64,000 bases of DNA, from NCBI RefSeq assembly GCF_900113765.1, contig NZ_FOQO01000002.1:310001-374000 (forward strand). Reading direction: 5' to 3'. A program made the position numbers and the translations under genes. The stretch is from Parapedobacter indicus (GTDB lineage: Bacteria > Bacteroidota > Bacteroidia > Sphingobacteriales > Sphingobacteriaceae). The notes beneath the pieces were generated by a model. That model worked only from the letters and a program-made list of their open reading frames with translations. It made no database searches and was not told the origin of the DNA. Positions within the stretch are counted from its first letter, which is position 1; each line of letters opens with the position of its first letter. This document shows, piece by piece, positions 37,574 to 46,633 of the stretch.

Positions 37574-38662
37574 TTAGGCGCGTAACCCAAGATATTCCAT
37601 CAATTCCATGGCTGCCGCTCTGCCGGCTCGGTTTGCACCGATGGTGGAAGCCGATGGGCCATACCCCACCAGATGTACCCGGGGGTCCTTTGCCACCATC
37701 GTCGCTAACCTTCCTGCCATGACCATGCCGCCGTTTTCTTCCCGTAGCATGAGAGGCATCAAGTGATCGAGCGAGCTACGGAATCCAGTGCACCAAAGGA
37801 TCACATCCGCGTTCATCGCTCGCCCGTCGGCCCACTGAACACCGCGTTCCGTAATTTCGCTAAACATCTCCCGCCTTTTCAATACGCCGCGGGCTTTCAT
37901 CGCTTCAATAGCTGGCGTAACGGGCAATCCAGTGACGGAAACAACGGAAGCAGGAGGCAAACCCTTGCGTACCCGCTCTTCCACGGCCGCAACAGCGGCG
38001 CGCCCTTCCTCCGCCCCAAACGGCCCTTCGCGGAACAAGGGTGGCCTTCGGGTTACCCACGTCGTGGTCGTTACCTGTGAGATTTCATCCAACAGTTGGA
38101 TGGCTGATATACCTCCCCCTACAATAATGACATGCTTGCCCTTAAATACATCGGCGGTTTGGTAGTCCTTGGTATGCAGTTGTTCTCCCGTAAATTTCTC
38201 TGCACCACGGTACTCCGGAATATAAGGAGTCTCCCATGTACCCGTGGCATTAATAATCCCCCGAGCAGCGAAGAAACCTCGGTCTGTTTCAACACGGAAA
38301 CGCCCCTCCCGTTCACAGACCACCTTTACTTTTACCGGGCGGTAAACCGTGATGCCAAATGTCTTTTCATACACCTCAAAATAATGGGGTACGGCAACGT
38401 TCGCCCGCACTTGCGGGGCATCGTTGTCCAGCGTTTCAGAAAACGCCAGTCCAGGCAAGTCATGTACCCGGTTTACGGTACTCAGGGTAAGCGACGGCCA
38501 GCGGTACTGCCAGGCACCCCCCGGTTGAGGCGATTGATCCAACACAACAAATCCTCTCCCCGGCACTAGTCCCAGCTTTTTAAGGTGATACGCGGAAGAC
38601 AAACCGGCCTGACCGGCTCCGATGACAACAATATCGGTTTTGTACAGCAGTTTAGATTCCAT
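37574..38662 (-). CDS. FAD/NAD(P)-dependent flavin monooxygenase-like oxidoreductase
   Basis: 362 residues, no signal peptide, so cytoplasmic. Two dinucleotide-binding motifs: VVIGAGQAGLSSA (FAD, about 12-24) and VIIVGGGISAIQ (NADPH, about 170-181), with an ATG/ATGTWE segment typical of flavin-containing monooxygenases related to CzcO/YUCCA. The start at 38662 places the FAD motif near the N-terminus; the longer frame would overlap the SGNH gene heavily. It overlaps that gene's end by 11 bp, so it appears to be the last gene of the PUL-D train. Substrate unknown. Confidence 0.8.
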   Translation of the reverse strand: MESKLLYKTDIVVIGAGQAGLSSAYHLKKLGLVPGRGFVVLDQSPQPGGAWQYRWPSLTLSTVNRVHDLPGLAFSETLDNDAPQVRANVAVPHYFEVYEKTFGITVYRPVKVKVVCEREGRFRVETDRGFFAARGIINATGTWETPYIPEYRGAEKFTGEQLHTKDYQTADVFKGKHVIIVGGGISAIQLLDEISQVTTTTWVTRRPPLFREGPFGAEEGRAAVAAVEERVRKGLPPASVVSVTGLPVTPAIEAMKARGVLKRREMFSEITERGVQWADGRAMNADVILWCTGFRSSLDHLMPLMLREENGGMVMAGRLATMVAKDPRVHLVGYGPSASTIGANRAGRAAAMELMEYLGLRA

Positions 38663-39740
38663 GACTGCCAAGGATTTCCAACACTGCTGGCCGGATCTTC
38701 TGGAGCATGCGGTCGAAACCCAGGTCGTTTGGATGCGTGCCATCTGTTGTACCCTCATGGTCGTCACCTATCAAGTTTTCGGCGGTAACGAGGTAGAGAT
38801 GTTTATCCTTACGCTGAAGCTCCTGGATTTCGCGGAGGAAATTGCCGTTTTGTTGTGCTACCCGGTTTGCAATCGATTCATCGAAATTGCCGCCCTCACG
38901 GATAATGCTTTGAATAGCGATAATCGGCGCATCTGGATGCTTAGCGCGAATGGTATTCACCAGATTAGCCGTACGTTCGGTCACTTGTTCCGGTGAAGAA
39001 TTAGGTACACAATCCAGGATAAATGCGTCCATAGGCATAGTAGCTATCATTTCAGCTACTGCAGCTTCCATTTTGGCATTCCCGCTAACGCCAAGGTTGA
39101 TGACGTTATATCCGGTTTCGCGCGAGAGCCTTGCCGGGTATGCCAAACCGGGCCGACTTGCAGAAGCACCGTGAACGATACTTGACCCGTATACCAAGAT
39201 GTTCTTTTTGAATGGATTGGGTTTCGCTGTAAGTCTAGCTCCTGCTTCCACACCGATTTGTACCGAAAGGGTTTCATCGTAAAGCGGGAGATACAACAGA
39301 CATTCTTTATCACCGGGAGCCATGTGCGCTGCCACTACAAACTCGTTGCATTCGTGTGTCGACGGCCGTGCTACCCCAGCGTATTGCCACTGCCCATTCC
39401 GCTTAATGTATAGATCCATCCCCTCCTGGGCAATGGCGGTCATGTTATTCCCTGGTCCCTGCGGGCTGGTACACCATTTCGCGGCAATCCGGGTACTATT
39501 GGTTTCAAAGCTGATGGCCAGACCTGCTGAATGTGTGAGCAGTCGCTTTACTGCGGGCGGTATCCCCGGAAAGGCGACAGTGTCTATCCGATGGAAAAAC
39601 GAATCGGTGGATAAAGCTTTGCCGATCAGCGTAAGTTGCTTGGCGTCGGTAAAGATAAACGAGGTCTCTTTCTGTGCTAACAAATTATTCGTTAACACAG
39701 AAAGAAACCATACAAGTAGAGAGGAAATTGTTTTTGTCAT
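38652..39740 (-). CDS. Secreted SGNH/GDSL hydrolase (two-domain, GxDLY type)
   Basis: 362 residues, signal peptide to about NLLAQ. The N-terminal beta domain contains GMDLYIK (about 108-114), the GxDLY signature of its family. The C-terminal SGNH domain has the nucleophile block VYGSSIVHG (Ser about 187), the Asn block GVSGNAKM and the Asp-His pair DGTHPNDLG. Likely a carbohydrate O-acyl esterase. It lies 30 bp downstream of the sialate-type O-acetylesterase, giving two esterases in a row. Confidence 0.85.
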   Translation of the reverse strand: MTKTISSLLVWFLSVLTNNLLAQKETSFIFTDAKQLTLIGKALSTDSFFHRIDTVAFPGIPPAVKRLLTHSAGLAISFETNSTRIAAKWCTSPQGPGNNMTAIAQEGMDLYIKRNGQWQYAGVARPSTHECNEFVVAAHMAPGDKECLLYLPLYDETLSVQIGVEAGARLTAKPNPFKKNILVYGSSIVHGASASRPGLAYPARLSRETGYNVINLGVSGNAKMEAAVAEMIATMPMDAFILDCVPNSSPEQVTERTANLVNTIRAKHPDAPIIAIQSIIREGGNFDESIANRVAQQNGNFLREIQELQRKDKHLYLVTAENLIGDDHEGTTDGTHPNDLGFDRMLQKIRPAVLEILGSHGI

Positions 39741-39770
39741 CGCTACGGATCATTTGAAACATCGTTCCGC

Positions 39771-41237
39771 TTAATTTTTTAACTCGTAAACGACATTTTT
39801 TGTCACTGGCGTCCAGTTATCTGTCCGGAATGGACCGGCCGGAAAACCTTCATTGTTGAATAGGTTGCTGGTTCCGGGATCATCTGCCCATGCATAGCGT
39901 ACGGCTTTGGGTTTGCTCACGGAAGATGAGCTTACCACAATCGTTTCTCCTTCAATCTTAGCTTCTGCCGGATAGAAACGCTGATCGGCTCCCGCGATTT
40001 CAAATCCGATCACTTCGTCCGCTCCGTGCGTAGTTAGCCCGCCGCCTACATGGTCGAAATGTATCGTCACCTGATTCCCACTCGTTTTATGTTTTTTGTA
40101 TTCGGGGCCACTGTATACTACGTCCCTACCATAGCTATCGTGCAACGCTACAGCCGCCAATCGCTTTCCAACATCCTGCTTGTTGCGAGGGTGGATGTCG
40201 TTGGTCGTGCCAATGTCGATGGTCACCGCTTCGCCCGTGCGGGGCAATGACAACGTCAGGTGTTGCGCTTCCCGCAGCTCGGCCCAAGTGCTTCCTGTAG
40301 CGCTGGTGCCACCGGCCGCCTTGAAGCTGGCTAACTGCACAAAATAAAATGGGAAATCGCCCAGCCCCCAACGCTTACGCCAATCGGTAATCATCATGGG
40401 AAACGACGTGCGATATTCGTAAGCTCTACCTGCGTTGCTCTCTCCCTGATACCAGATTGCTCCTTTCACCGTATAAGGAATCAACGGATTAATCATGGCG
40501 TTAAACAGCAAAGTCGGATACCGATTCGGGTTTGTATTCTTCCGTACAGTATCCGCGGGTGTATTCTCATAAGCGAGGACTGCCTTTTTCAGGTTTTTAT
40601 CCTTTTTCAATGCTTCTTTGCTGATCCAAGTTTCTACCATGGTGCCCCCCCATGAAGTATTGATGAGGCCGATCGGAACGTTCAATTCTTTATGAAGCTC
40701 GCGTGCATAAAAATACCCCACGGCGGTAAAATCACCTACATTTTGCGGATTAGCTTCCTCCCATTCCAACGATTCTTCGATATCATCCAGCGGCTCACCA
40801 GCGGTTATCCTCGGAATCTTCACATGCCGAATCTGCGGGTAATTTGCTTTTGCAATCTCTTGTTCCGCGTTGTTGGAATTTGCGACAATCCATTCCATAT
40901 TGGATTGGCCTGAACAGATCCAGACTTCTCCGATGAGTACATCTGACAACGTCAACGTATTCTTCCCCGAAACCACCAATTGAAACGGCCCACCGGCTTC
41001 TTCCGGAGAAAGCGTCAGCTTCCATTTACCATCAGCGTCGGCGGTTGTTTCTTGTCGCTGGCTGTTGAGATTAACCTTTACCTGCTCACCGGGATCGGCC
41101 CACCCCCACACCGCGATGGGTTGATTTCGTTGGAGCACCATGCCGTCGGAAAAGATCTGTGGCAGCCTGACATCGGCAATCAATGCGTTGATCGAAAACA
41201 TCAGACCGATGCAAAGTAGGATTGAATACTTTCTCAT
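39771..41237 (-). CDS. Sialate O-acetylesterase-type carbohydrate esterase (SASA family)
   Basis: 488 residues with a signal peptide (to about NALIA). Catalytic serine in CSGQSNMEW (Ser112), glycine block IWYQGESN and the histidine segment DIHPRNKQDVG define the SGNH fold of the SASA family. An N-terminal beta domain (LPQIFSDGMVLQRNQP) and a Gal-binding-like insert (SWGGTMVETWIS) are typical. Family members deacetylate several sugars, not only sialic acid; no other sialic-acid gene is evident here, so O-acetyl removal from the PUL-D glycan is more likely. Confidence 0.88.
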   Translation of the reverse strand: MRKYSILLCIGLMFSINALIADVRLPQIFSDGMVLQRNQPIAVWGWADPGEQVKVNLNSQRQETTADADGKWKLTLSPEEAGGPFQLVVSGKNTLTLSDVLIGEVWICSGQSNMEWIVANSNNAEQEIAKANYPQIRHVKIPRITAGEPLDDIEESLEWEEANPQNVGDFTAVGYFYARELHKELNVPIGLINTSWGGTMVETWISKEALKKDKNLKKAVLAYENTPADTVRKNTNPNRYPTLLFNAMINPLIPYTVKGAIWYQGESNAGRAYEYRTSFPMMITDWRKRWGLGDFPFYFVQLASFKAAGGTSATGSTWAELREAQHLTLSLPRTGEAVTIDIGTTNDIHPRNKQDVGKRLAAVALHDSYGRDVVYSGPEYKKHKTSGNQVTIHFDHVGGGLTTHGADEVIGFEIAGADQRFYPAEAKIEGETIVVSSSSVSKPKAVRYAWADDPGTSNLFNNEGFPAGPFRTDNWTPVTKNVVYELKN

Positions 41238-41363
41238 AATTGTCTATAATTTATTGCTTTTGCAAGTATATTGATTATCCCCCTGTTTTCAAACTGCTAA
41301 CAGGAACACCAATCCATACGTTAAACCGCCCGCAAATTTCAACATACCGTGTACATAAGCGAT

Positions 41364-44300
41364 TTAATTAAATATTTCAAGCCGTACCGGGCCGGTCAAT
41401 CCCGATGGATGTAGGGGACTGTCTGCTTTATACGGATTTACCAGTGTCCAGGTACCGCGTTCTTCAGCAGGCAGTTTCTGATCGCCGATCAGCCGGTTGG
41501 CCCAGGTGTTTACCACTTTTATCTCAATCGTATTGTCTCCTTTTTTCCAGGCCGAAGTAATATCCAAGCGATACGGTGGTGTCCATACGCCACCCACGTC
41601 TTGTCCATTGACCCGCACCTTCGCAACTGCAACCACGGATCCTAAATTGATAGACATATGTGCGCCTCCAGGAAGATTGATCGATTGTACTTCCTTACGA
41701 TACCAGGCCGTACCTGAAAAATGTGCCACGGCGGTGTCTGCAACCAACGACCAATCCGTTAATGTGTCCATTTGAAGTGTAAACTTTGAAGAATCCGGAC
41801 GGATAAAATCGACCAGCCAATCCCCCTGCAGCGGTATGACGTTTTCCGGTGCCGGAAAATTTTCACCTGCATCCGATGGCTTTTCGTCAGCAGTTTTTCG
41901 GAATACAATAAAGGCGCTTTCGTAACCATCCAGTTCTAGCGGTACGGTTGTGCCGCTGCCTGTATCATCGAATTCCGGCAAATCCCGCAATTTACCGTGA
42001 ACAGCATTCCAAAGCTCCGGCTGTTTGCCGGTAATGCGGAAAGTTGGGTCAATCTGGATTTTGCCATCGCTTTGGTTGGAAACGAAATAAATATCCCCTT
42101 CCGGTAATGTGCGATGTATAAACGCCACCGGATCCGAATCTTCTAGCTGTATATCGGGCAGCACACCTGCGCGCTCCAGCGCTTCTTCCAAGGTGAGTCC
42201 CTGCAATACCAGTCCTTTTCCATAGACGTGTTCTTTCTCTTGATTGCCATCCAAGTTGCCCCACAGCTTGTCAGCCAGCATCTGCACTTCTTTATCGGCC
42301 TCACCATAGTCGGCCAAACTGGGCGAACGTTGTGGCCTGGGACCGAGAACAATGCCGCCCCTGGCCACCAGTTGCTCGATTTTACGCAGCAGCTCCGGCC
42401 GTATCGTCTCCAGCTTCGGCAGCACGAGAATCCGGTAAGAAAGGCCATCCGGCAAGGTAAACCGGCCGTTCTTCATGGAAATCCGGTTTAAAATCACCTC
42501 GGCATTCATGTAGTCAAACGAATATCCCTTTGGAAGGGCCGGATCCTGTACACCGGTCATCTTTGGGGCATCTTCACCGATAAAATAGGCCACATCGGCT
42601 ACATACCGCCCCTGCTGCAGCAGGAAGTTACAGCGTTTCAAGTAATCCACGAATAGATCCATGTCGTTATACCACGTGTTAAAACGATTGAACTCGTTGC
42701 CAAACCAGGCGTTCACGCCCGGTCTTTTATTTTCGTACGGCTGATGGATGTACACATGGAGCAACGTGTTGTTAATACCCTCTGCAAAAAACCGGTCGCC
42801 ACGCTGCTTAAATAATGCCGGATATCGGCCAAAGGTATTTCCCGCAGCAGTAAACGACTCGGCAGACACCTTGTTCTTTCCATAGATATGCGCAGCGGAA
42901 GAAGCGGCTCGGTTTTCGATGTCGCCCAGCTCGCCTTCGCTCCAAAATTCACCCGCTACTTCGTCGGACTGCCCGCCATATTGCAGGAACTCCCCGGGGA
43001 AGCCCCAATGGCCATAATTTTCCAACCAGATAGTCAACCCGTGTTTATGACTGACATCCCGCAGTCCACCTACATATTCATAAGCTACTTTGTCGGCCAC
43101 AAAACGCCTAACATCCCATAGGAATCGATCAGACTGATCTTGGCTGCCCACCACATGGCCATAAAAAACCGGAATGTAGGGCGTAGGATCGTACCCAAAT
43201 GCCTGTTTGAATTTATCCTCGAAACCGTCCGTCCAATTCTGCCCCCCGGTTTCGTAGCTATCCTGCACAGCCACCTTAAAGGTTTTTCGGTCTTCTTCCG
43301 GTATACGATGTAAAATTTCTCCGAGAAATGCATCAAAATGCCGAAGCACATGCTCGTGGTTCATTTTATCAACTTCGAGGCCCGTCCCCTCCGGACTTGC
43401 CGGTGCGTTGGTTACCCCGGTAGGTAGCATCCCTGTTTGGAGGATGGTCCAATTTCCTTCGGGAACATCCCACGTCAATTCGCCGGTAGCAGACACCTGA
43501 GATGTAATATCCTTTACATCAGAAGGCATTAATATGAATTGTTCATCATCCGGCTCTGGCTGACGCTCCCATTGGTAATCGTGCCAATACGGTAACGGTG
43601 TGGGGTGCATGCGTACCAACGATTTCTCTTTGAAGCGTTCCACGCGGGGAGTTGAAGTCAATTCGATCTCAGCAATACCGGCATTTCCCGTTATCTTGTC
43701 AAATACGAACCGGAACGCATTACTTTCTATGGCATCAAATGACACCACCACCGGTGCATAGGGTTCAAACCCCACGTTCAACGCATTGTTGGTCCGATCC
43801 AATCGAAACGACTTAATGGGCTCAAACGCACCGTTTCTCATCGCTTCCAGCGTAACGTCGAATCCCATGTTACGTCGGGCAGGATGGATAGTCAAGCTTC
43901 GTGCGATAAAAGCGCTATCGACTGAGGCGGTTATGGCAGACTTCGTACCGGATGGCAACGCGACCTCTGTTTGACGGTCCTTATCAACCAAATTTTCCAG
44001 TGACTGCCCTCCGAAATCCGCACCTATCTTCGGATGAAGGTCTGCTAAACTCTTGCCATATTCCTTTGGTACCCTGAATGCCAATGTCTTCAAACGCTGG
44101 AAATCTCCCGCAGGTATCGGTAGTTTTCCCATGAATTTCAACGGGCCTTTTATGAGGGTATCCGCTGCTGCGAGGTAACGCATCGCTTGGTCCGGCTTTA
44201 CCCAGGGGCCACCGGATTGGCTCCAGCCTGGGCTATTGAAAATACCAATATCAATACCCAGCTCTGTAGCTGTTTTTAATGCTGTATGCAGGATATCCCA

Positions 44301-44603
44301 CCACTCATCCGTAAAAATTTTGACGCTGCCATAGGATCCATCTGGTAAATCATTCAACCCGATATTGCCAATGAATGCCCGATTGATGCCGACTTCTTTC
44401 ATGGCATGAAGATCCTTGACAACGCCTTCCTTTGAGAGATTATCCGAAATCCAATACCAATACACACTGGTTTGGATAGAGTCTGGAGCCTCAACGAAAA
44501 CTTTTTCAAGGGTCTTCCAATCTGCCTTTTGAGAATGTATAGTGGTACAACCGATGAACCCACCTATGACAATCATACAAAACAAGAAGTGCGATACTTT
44601 CAT
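41364..44603 (-). CDS. GH106-family alpha-L-rhamnosidase, lipoprotein
   Basis: 1079 residues, lipobox IGGFIGC near residue 19. The barrel begins with VYWYWISDNLSKEGVVKDLH and MKEVGINRAFIG and runs through PGWSQSGGPWVKPDQAM and VSAESFTAAGNTFGRYP, as in GH106, a calcium-dependent inverting alpha-L-rhamnosidase family. The C-terminus is a galactose-binding jelly roll (FSGTAWYRKEVQ ... AKVRVNGQDVGGVWTPPY). It has its own 90-bp upstream region holding the 69-bp block shared with the GH78 gene of PUL-E. It should remove rhamnose from PUL-D/E oligosaccharides at the outer membrane or in the periplasm. Confidence 0.88.
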   Translation of the reverse strand: MKVSHFLFCMIVIGGFIGCTTIHSQKADWKTLEKVFVEAPDSIQTSVYWYWISDNLSKEGVVKDLHAMKEVGINRAFIGNIGLNDLPDGSYGSVKIFTDEWWDILHTALKTATELGIDIGIFNSPGWSQSGGPWVKPDQAMRYLAAADTLIKGPLKFMGKLPIPAGDFQRLKTLAFRVPKEYGKSLADLHPKIGADFGGQSLENLVDKDRQTEVALPSGTKSAITASVDSAFIARSLTIHPARRNMGFDVTLEAMRNGAFEPIKSFRLDRTNNALNVGFEPYAPVVVSFDAIESNAFRFVFDKITGNAGIAEIELTSTPRVERFKEKSLVRMHPTPLPYWHDYQWERQPEPDDEQFILMPSDVKDITSQVSATGELTWDVPEGNWTILQTGMLPTGVTNAPASPEGTGLEVDKMNHEHVLRHFDAFLGEILHRIPEEDRKTFKVAVQDSYETGGQNWTDGFEDKFKQAFGYDPTPYIPVFYGHVVGSQDQSDRFLWDVRRFVADKVAYEYVGGLRDVSHKHGLTIWLENYGHWGFPGEFLQYGGQSDEVAGEFWSEGELGDIENRAASSAAHIYGKNKVSAESFTAAGNTFGRYPALFKQRGDRFFAEGINNTLLHVYIHQPYENKRPGVNAWFGNEFNRFNTWYNDMDLFVDYLKRCNFLLQQGRYVADVAYFIGEDAPKMTGVQDPALPKGYSFDYMNAEVILNRISMKNGRFTLPDGLSYRILVLPKLETIRPELLRKIEQLVARGGIVLGPRPQRSPSLADYGEADKEVQMLADKLWGNLDGNQEKEHVYGKGLVLQGLTLEEALERAGVLPDIQLEDSDPVAFIHRTLPEGDIYFVSNQSDGKIQIDPTFRITGKQPELWNAVHGKLRDLPEFDDTGSGTTVPLELDGYESAFIVFRKTADEKPSDAGENFPAPENVIPLQGDWLVDFIRPDSSKFTLQMDTLTDWSLVADTAVAHFSGTAWYRKEVQSINLPGGAHMSINLGSVVAVAKVRVNGQDVGGVWTPPYRLDITSAWKKGDNTIEIKVVNTWANRLIGDQKLPAEERGTWTLVNPYKADSPLHPSGLTGPVRLEIFN

Positions 44604-44611
44604 GGATGATA

Positions 44612-44680
44612 TTTGTTTATAATCGCAGTAAAGTACGCAAACTTGGGAAACTTGATTGTCCTGTCCCTACCTGCTTACGA
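44612..44680 (-). promoter_or_regulatory. Conserved promoter block, copy 1 (upstream of GH106)
   Basis: Aligns without gaps over 69 bp to 57005-57073 upstream of the GH78 gene, with about three quarters of bases identical. The start-proximal part (44612-44635) and the distal part (44658-44674) are almost unchanged. On the minus strand the distal part reads GCAGGTAGGGACAGGA, two CAGG half-sites 10 bp apart. That is the spacing at which AraC-type activators often bind, one helical turn apart. Confidence 0.7.
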
Positions 44681-44693
44681 TTGGTTCATAAGT

Positions 44694-45968
44694 TCAAATC
44701 GGTAATTTCCTCCGCCTTCGTGTCAGAAGGTGAATCATCCACAAGACAAACAAATAGGTGCATCCACAAATTGTAAAGAGTAAATTGTACCCTCCAGTCA
44801 GATTATCGTGTAACTTATAACTGTCAAGCAAATAACCTACAAGCATTGGGAATAGGATGCCTCCGATGGCCCCTGCCATGCCGCTGATACCCACAACCGA
44901 GCTGACCATTGTCTTGGGAAACAAATCAGAAGCCAACGTAAAGATATTTGTAGCCCAAGCCTGATGAACCGCCACGGCTAAGCTGATTAACGCCACAGCC
45001 ATCCACACGCTTGAAGCGAACTGCGCAAGAATGATGGATATTTCCAACACACCAAAAATTAGCAAAGCTGTTTTCCGCGCTTTCAACACTGTCCATCCCC
45101 GCTTGACTAATAATGAAGAGAGATACCCACCTCCGATGCTACCGATCGTCGTTGCGCCATAAATAACCATCAACTCCGGACTGGGCTTAGTAAGATCAAG
45201 CGCAAACGTAGATGAAAAATACGAAGGCAGCCAGAACAAGAAAAACCAATAGATGGGGTCAATGAATAATTTACCGACGATAACTGCCCAAGTTTGAGGA
45301 AAAGAAAAAAGCTTAATCCAGGAAACGGGGGTCTCGTGAGGTCGAGTACTATCTTGTCCCGCTTGGATGAATGACAATTCCTGTTCGGTGACACGCTTTT
45401 GGCGCACGGGAATATCATACAGCCACCACCAAAATAGCAACCATATAATACCCAGCGCTCCGGTAATCCAAAACACCTCCTGCCATCGATAGTGCGATAG
45501 AATCCAAGGAGTTAGAAACAATGCAGTCACCACTCCAATACTTGTCCCTGCATTAAAAATACCGGTAGCCAACGCTCGCTCTTTGTTTGGGAACCATTCC
45601 GATACAGCCTTGACAGCCGCTGGAAAATTTCCTGCCTCACCAATACCTAGTCCGATACGTGCTGCCATAAATCCTCCGACATTCCGTGCGATCGCATGCA
45701 ACATTCCAGCAATACTCCAAATCGCTACACTGATTGTGTATCCCCATTTAGTCCCCACCCAGTCGATGACCCTGCCAAAAAGAAGCAAGCCGACGGCATA
45801 AGCCGCTGTAAACGCCATCACAATGTGGGCGAAATCAGTTTCCGTCCAACCGAACTCCGCTTCCAGCGATGGCTTCAGCAGGCCGATCACCTGCCTATCC
45901 AAATAGTTGATGGTGGTTGCAACGAATAGCAAGCCAACAATCAGCCATCGATAATTCCTGATCATCAT
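44694..45968 (-). CDS. MFS transporter, anion:cation symporter family (hexuronate/aldonate type)
   Basis: 424 residues, about 12 membrane helices. The opening NYLDRQVIGLLKPSLEAEFGW and the loop ARIGLGIGEAGNFPAAVKAVSEWFPNKERA are hallmarks of the ACS family that includes ExuT (hexuronate) and DgoT (galactonate). The adjacent 2-keto-3-deoxy-galactonate kinase and aldolase make a sugar acid the likely cargo. ATGA overlap with the aldolase gene upstream. Confidence 0.88.
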   Translation of the reverse strand: MMIRNYRWLIVGLLFVATTINYLDRQVIGLLKPSLEAEFGWTETDFAHIVMAFTAAYAVGLLLFGRVIDWVGTKWGYTISVAIWSIAGMLHAIARNVGGFMAARIGLGIGEAGNFPAAVKAVSEWFPNKERALATGIFNAGTSIGVVTALFLTPWILSHYRWQEVFWITGALGIIWLLFWWWLYDIPVRQKRVTEQELSFIQAGQDSTRPHETPVSWIKLFSFPQTWAVIVGKLFIDPIYWFFLFWLPSYFSSTFALDLTKPSPELMVIYGATTIGSIGGGYLSSLLVKRGWTVLKARKTALLIFGVLEISIILAQFASSVWMAVALISLAVAVHQAWATNIFTLASDLFPKTMVSSVVGISGMAGAIGGILFPMLVGYLLDSYKLHDNLTGGYNLLFTICGCTYLFVLWMIHLLTRRRRKLPI

Positions 45969-46633
45969 CCGATCTCTCCTTTCTTTTTACTGCCTGACAT
46001 GACATGCTGTAAGGTTGTTACATATTCATGGATATGCACCGCGGTCAACCCCCATTCCTTATTGACAATTAACGATGGAGGAAACAACGGTGATCCAAAG
46101 CCAAAACCGTTCGCCCCCGCACTCCAATAATCTTCCATCTGTCCCCGATGAATACCTCCGGTTGCCAATAAAGGAATATGAGCAAGGGGAGCCGAGATGT
46201 CTCGCACGTAATCGGACCCGAGTCTACCGGCAGGGAAAAGCTTTACTTGCGTTGCACCTAATTTCCAAGCAATTGCCACTTCAGTGGGTGTCATCGCACC
46301 AGGAAAGACCGCAAGGTTTTCACTTACGCAGGCTGTTATCACATCGGGCTCCATAATGGGCGTAACAATAAAGCAGGCGCCGGCCTCCTTTGCCACATGT
46401 AGATCCGGCAGATTACAAACTGTTCCTGCACCGATACATAGTATGCTTCCATAGCGGCGTTGCGCTTCTTCGATAATACGCGGTGCATCTGCTGAATTTA
46501 ACGTGATCTCGACTGCATACAGCCCCGCTTCGGCGCACAATGGCAAAAGCTCCATCACTTCGGCGAACGAGATGTTCCGCAGGATGCCAATAATTGGCAA
46601 TTCCCGGAAGCGTGTAACGTCAAATCCCTTCAT
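45965..46633 (-). CDS. KDPG/KDPGal aldolase (DgoA/Eda family)
   Basis: 222 residues, class I aldolase. Active-site Glu42 in VEITLNS and the Schiff-base Lys131 in QVKLFPAGRLGSDYV are present, as is PGAMTPTE. It splits 2-keto-3-deoxy-6-phospho-gluconate or -galactonate to pyruvate and glyceraldehyde 3-phosphate. The neighbouring kinase suggests the galactonate form. It overlaps the kinase gene by 14 bp and the transporter by 4 bp. Confidence 0.9.
   Translation of the reverse strand: MKGFDVTRFRELPIIGILRNISFAEVMELLPLCAEAGLYAVEITLNSADAPRIIEEAQRRYGSILCIGAGTVCNLPDLHVAKEAGACFIVTPIMEPDVITACVSENLAVFPGAMTPTEVAIAWKLGATQVKLFPAGRLGSDYVRDISAPLAHIPLLATGGIHRGQMEDYWSAGANGFGFGSPLFPPSLIVNKEWGLTAVHIHEYVTTLQHVMSGSKKKGEIG

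Noticed and set aside
41282..41304. Inverted repeat CCTGTT/AACAGG downstream of GH106
   Set aside because: Short arms, an 11-nt loop and no T-run on the minus strand; too weak to call a terminator or operator.
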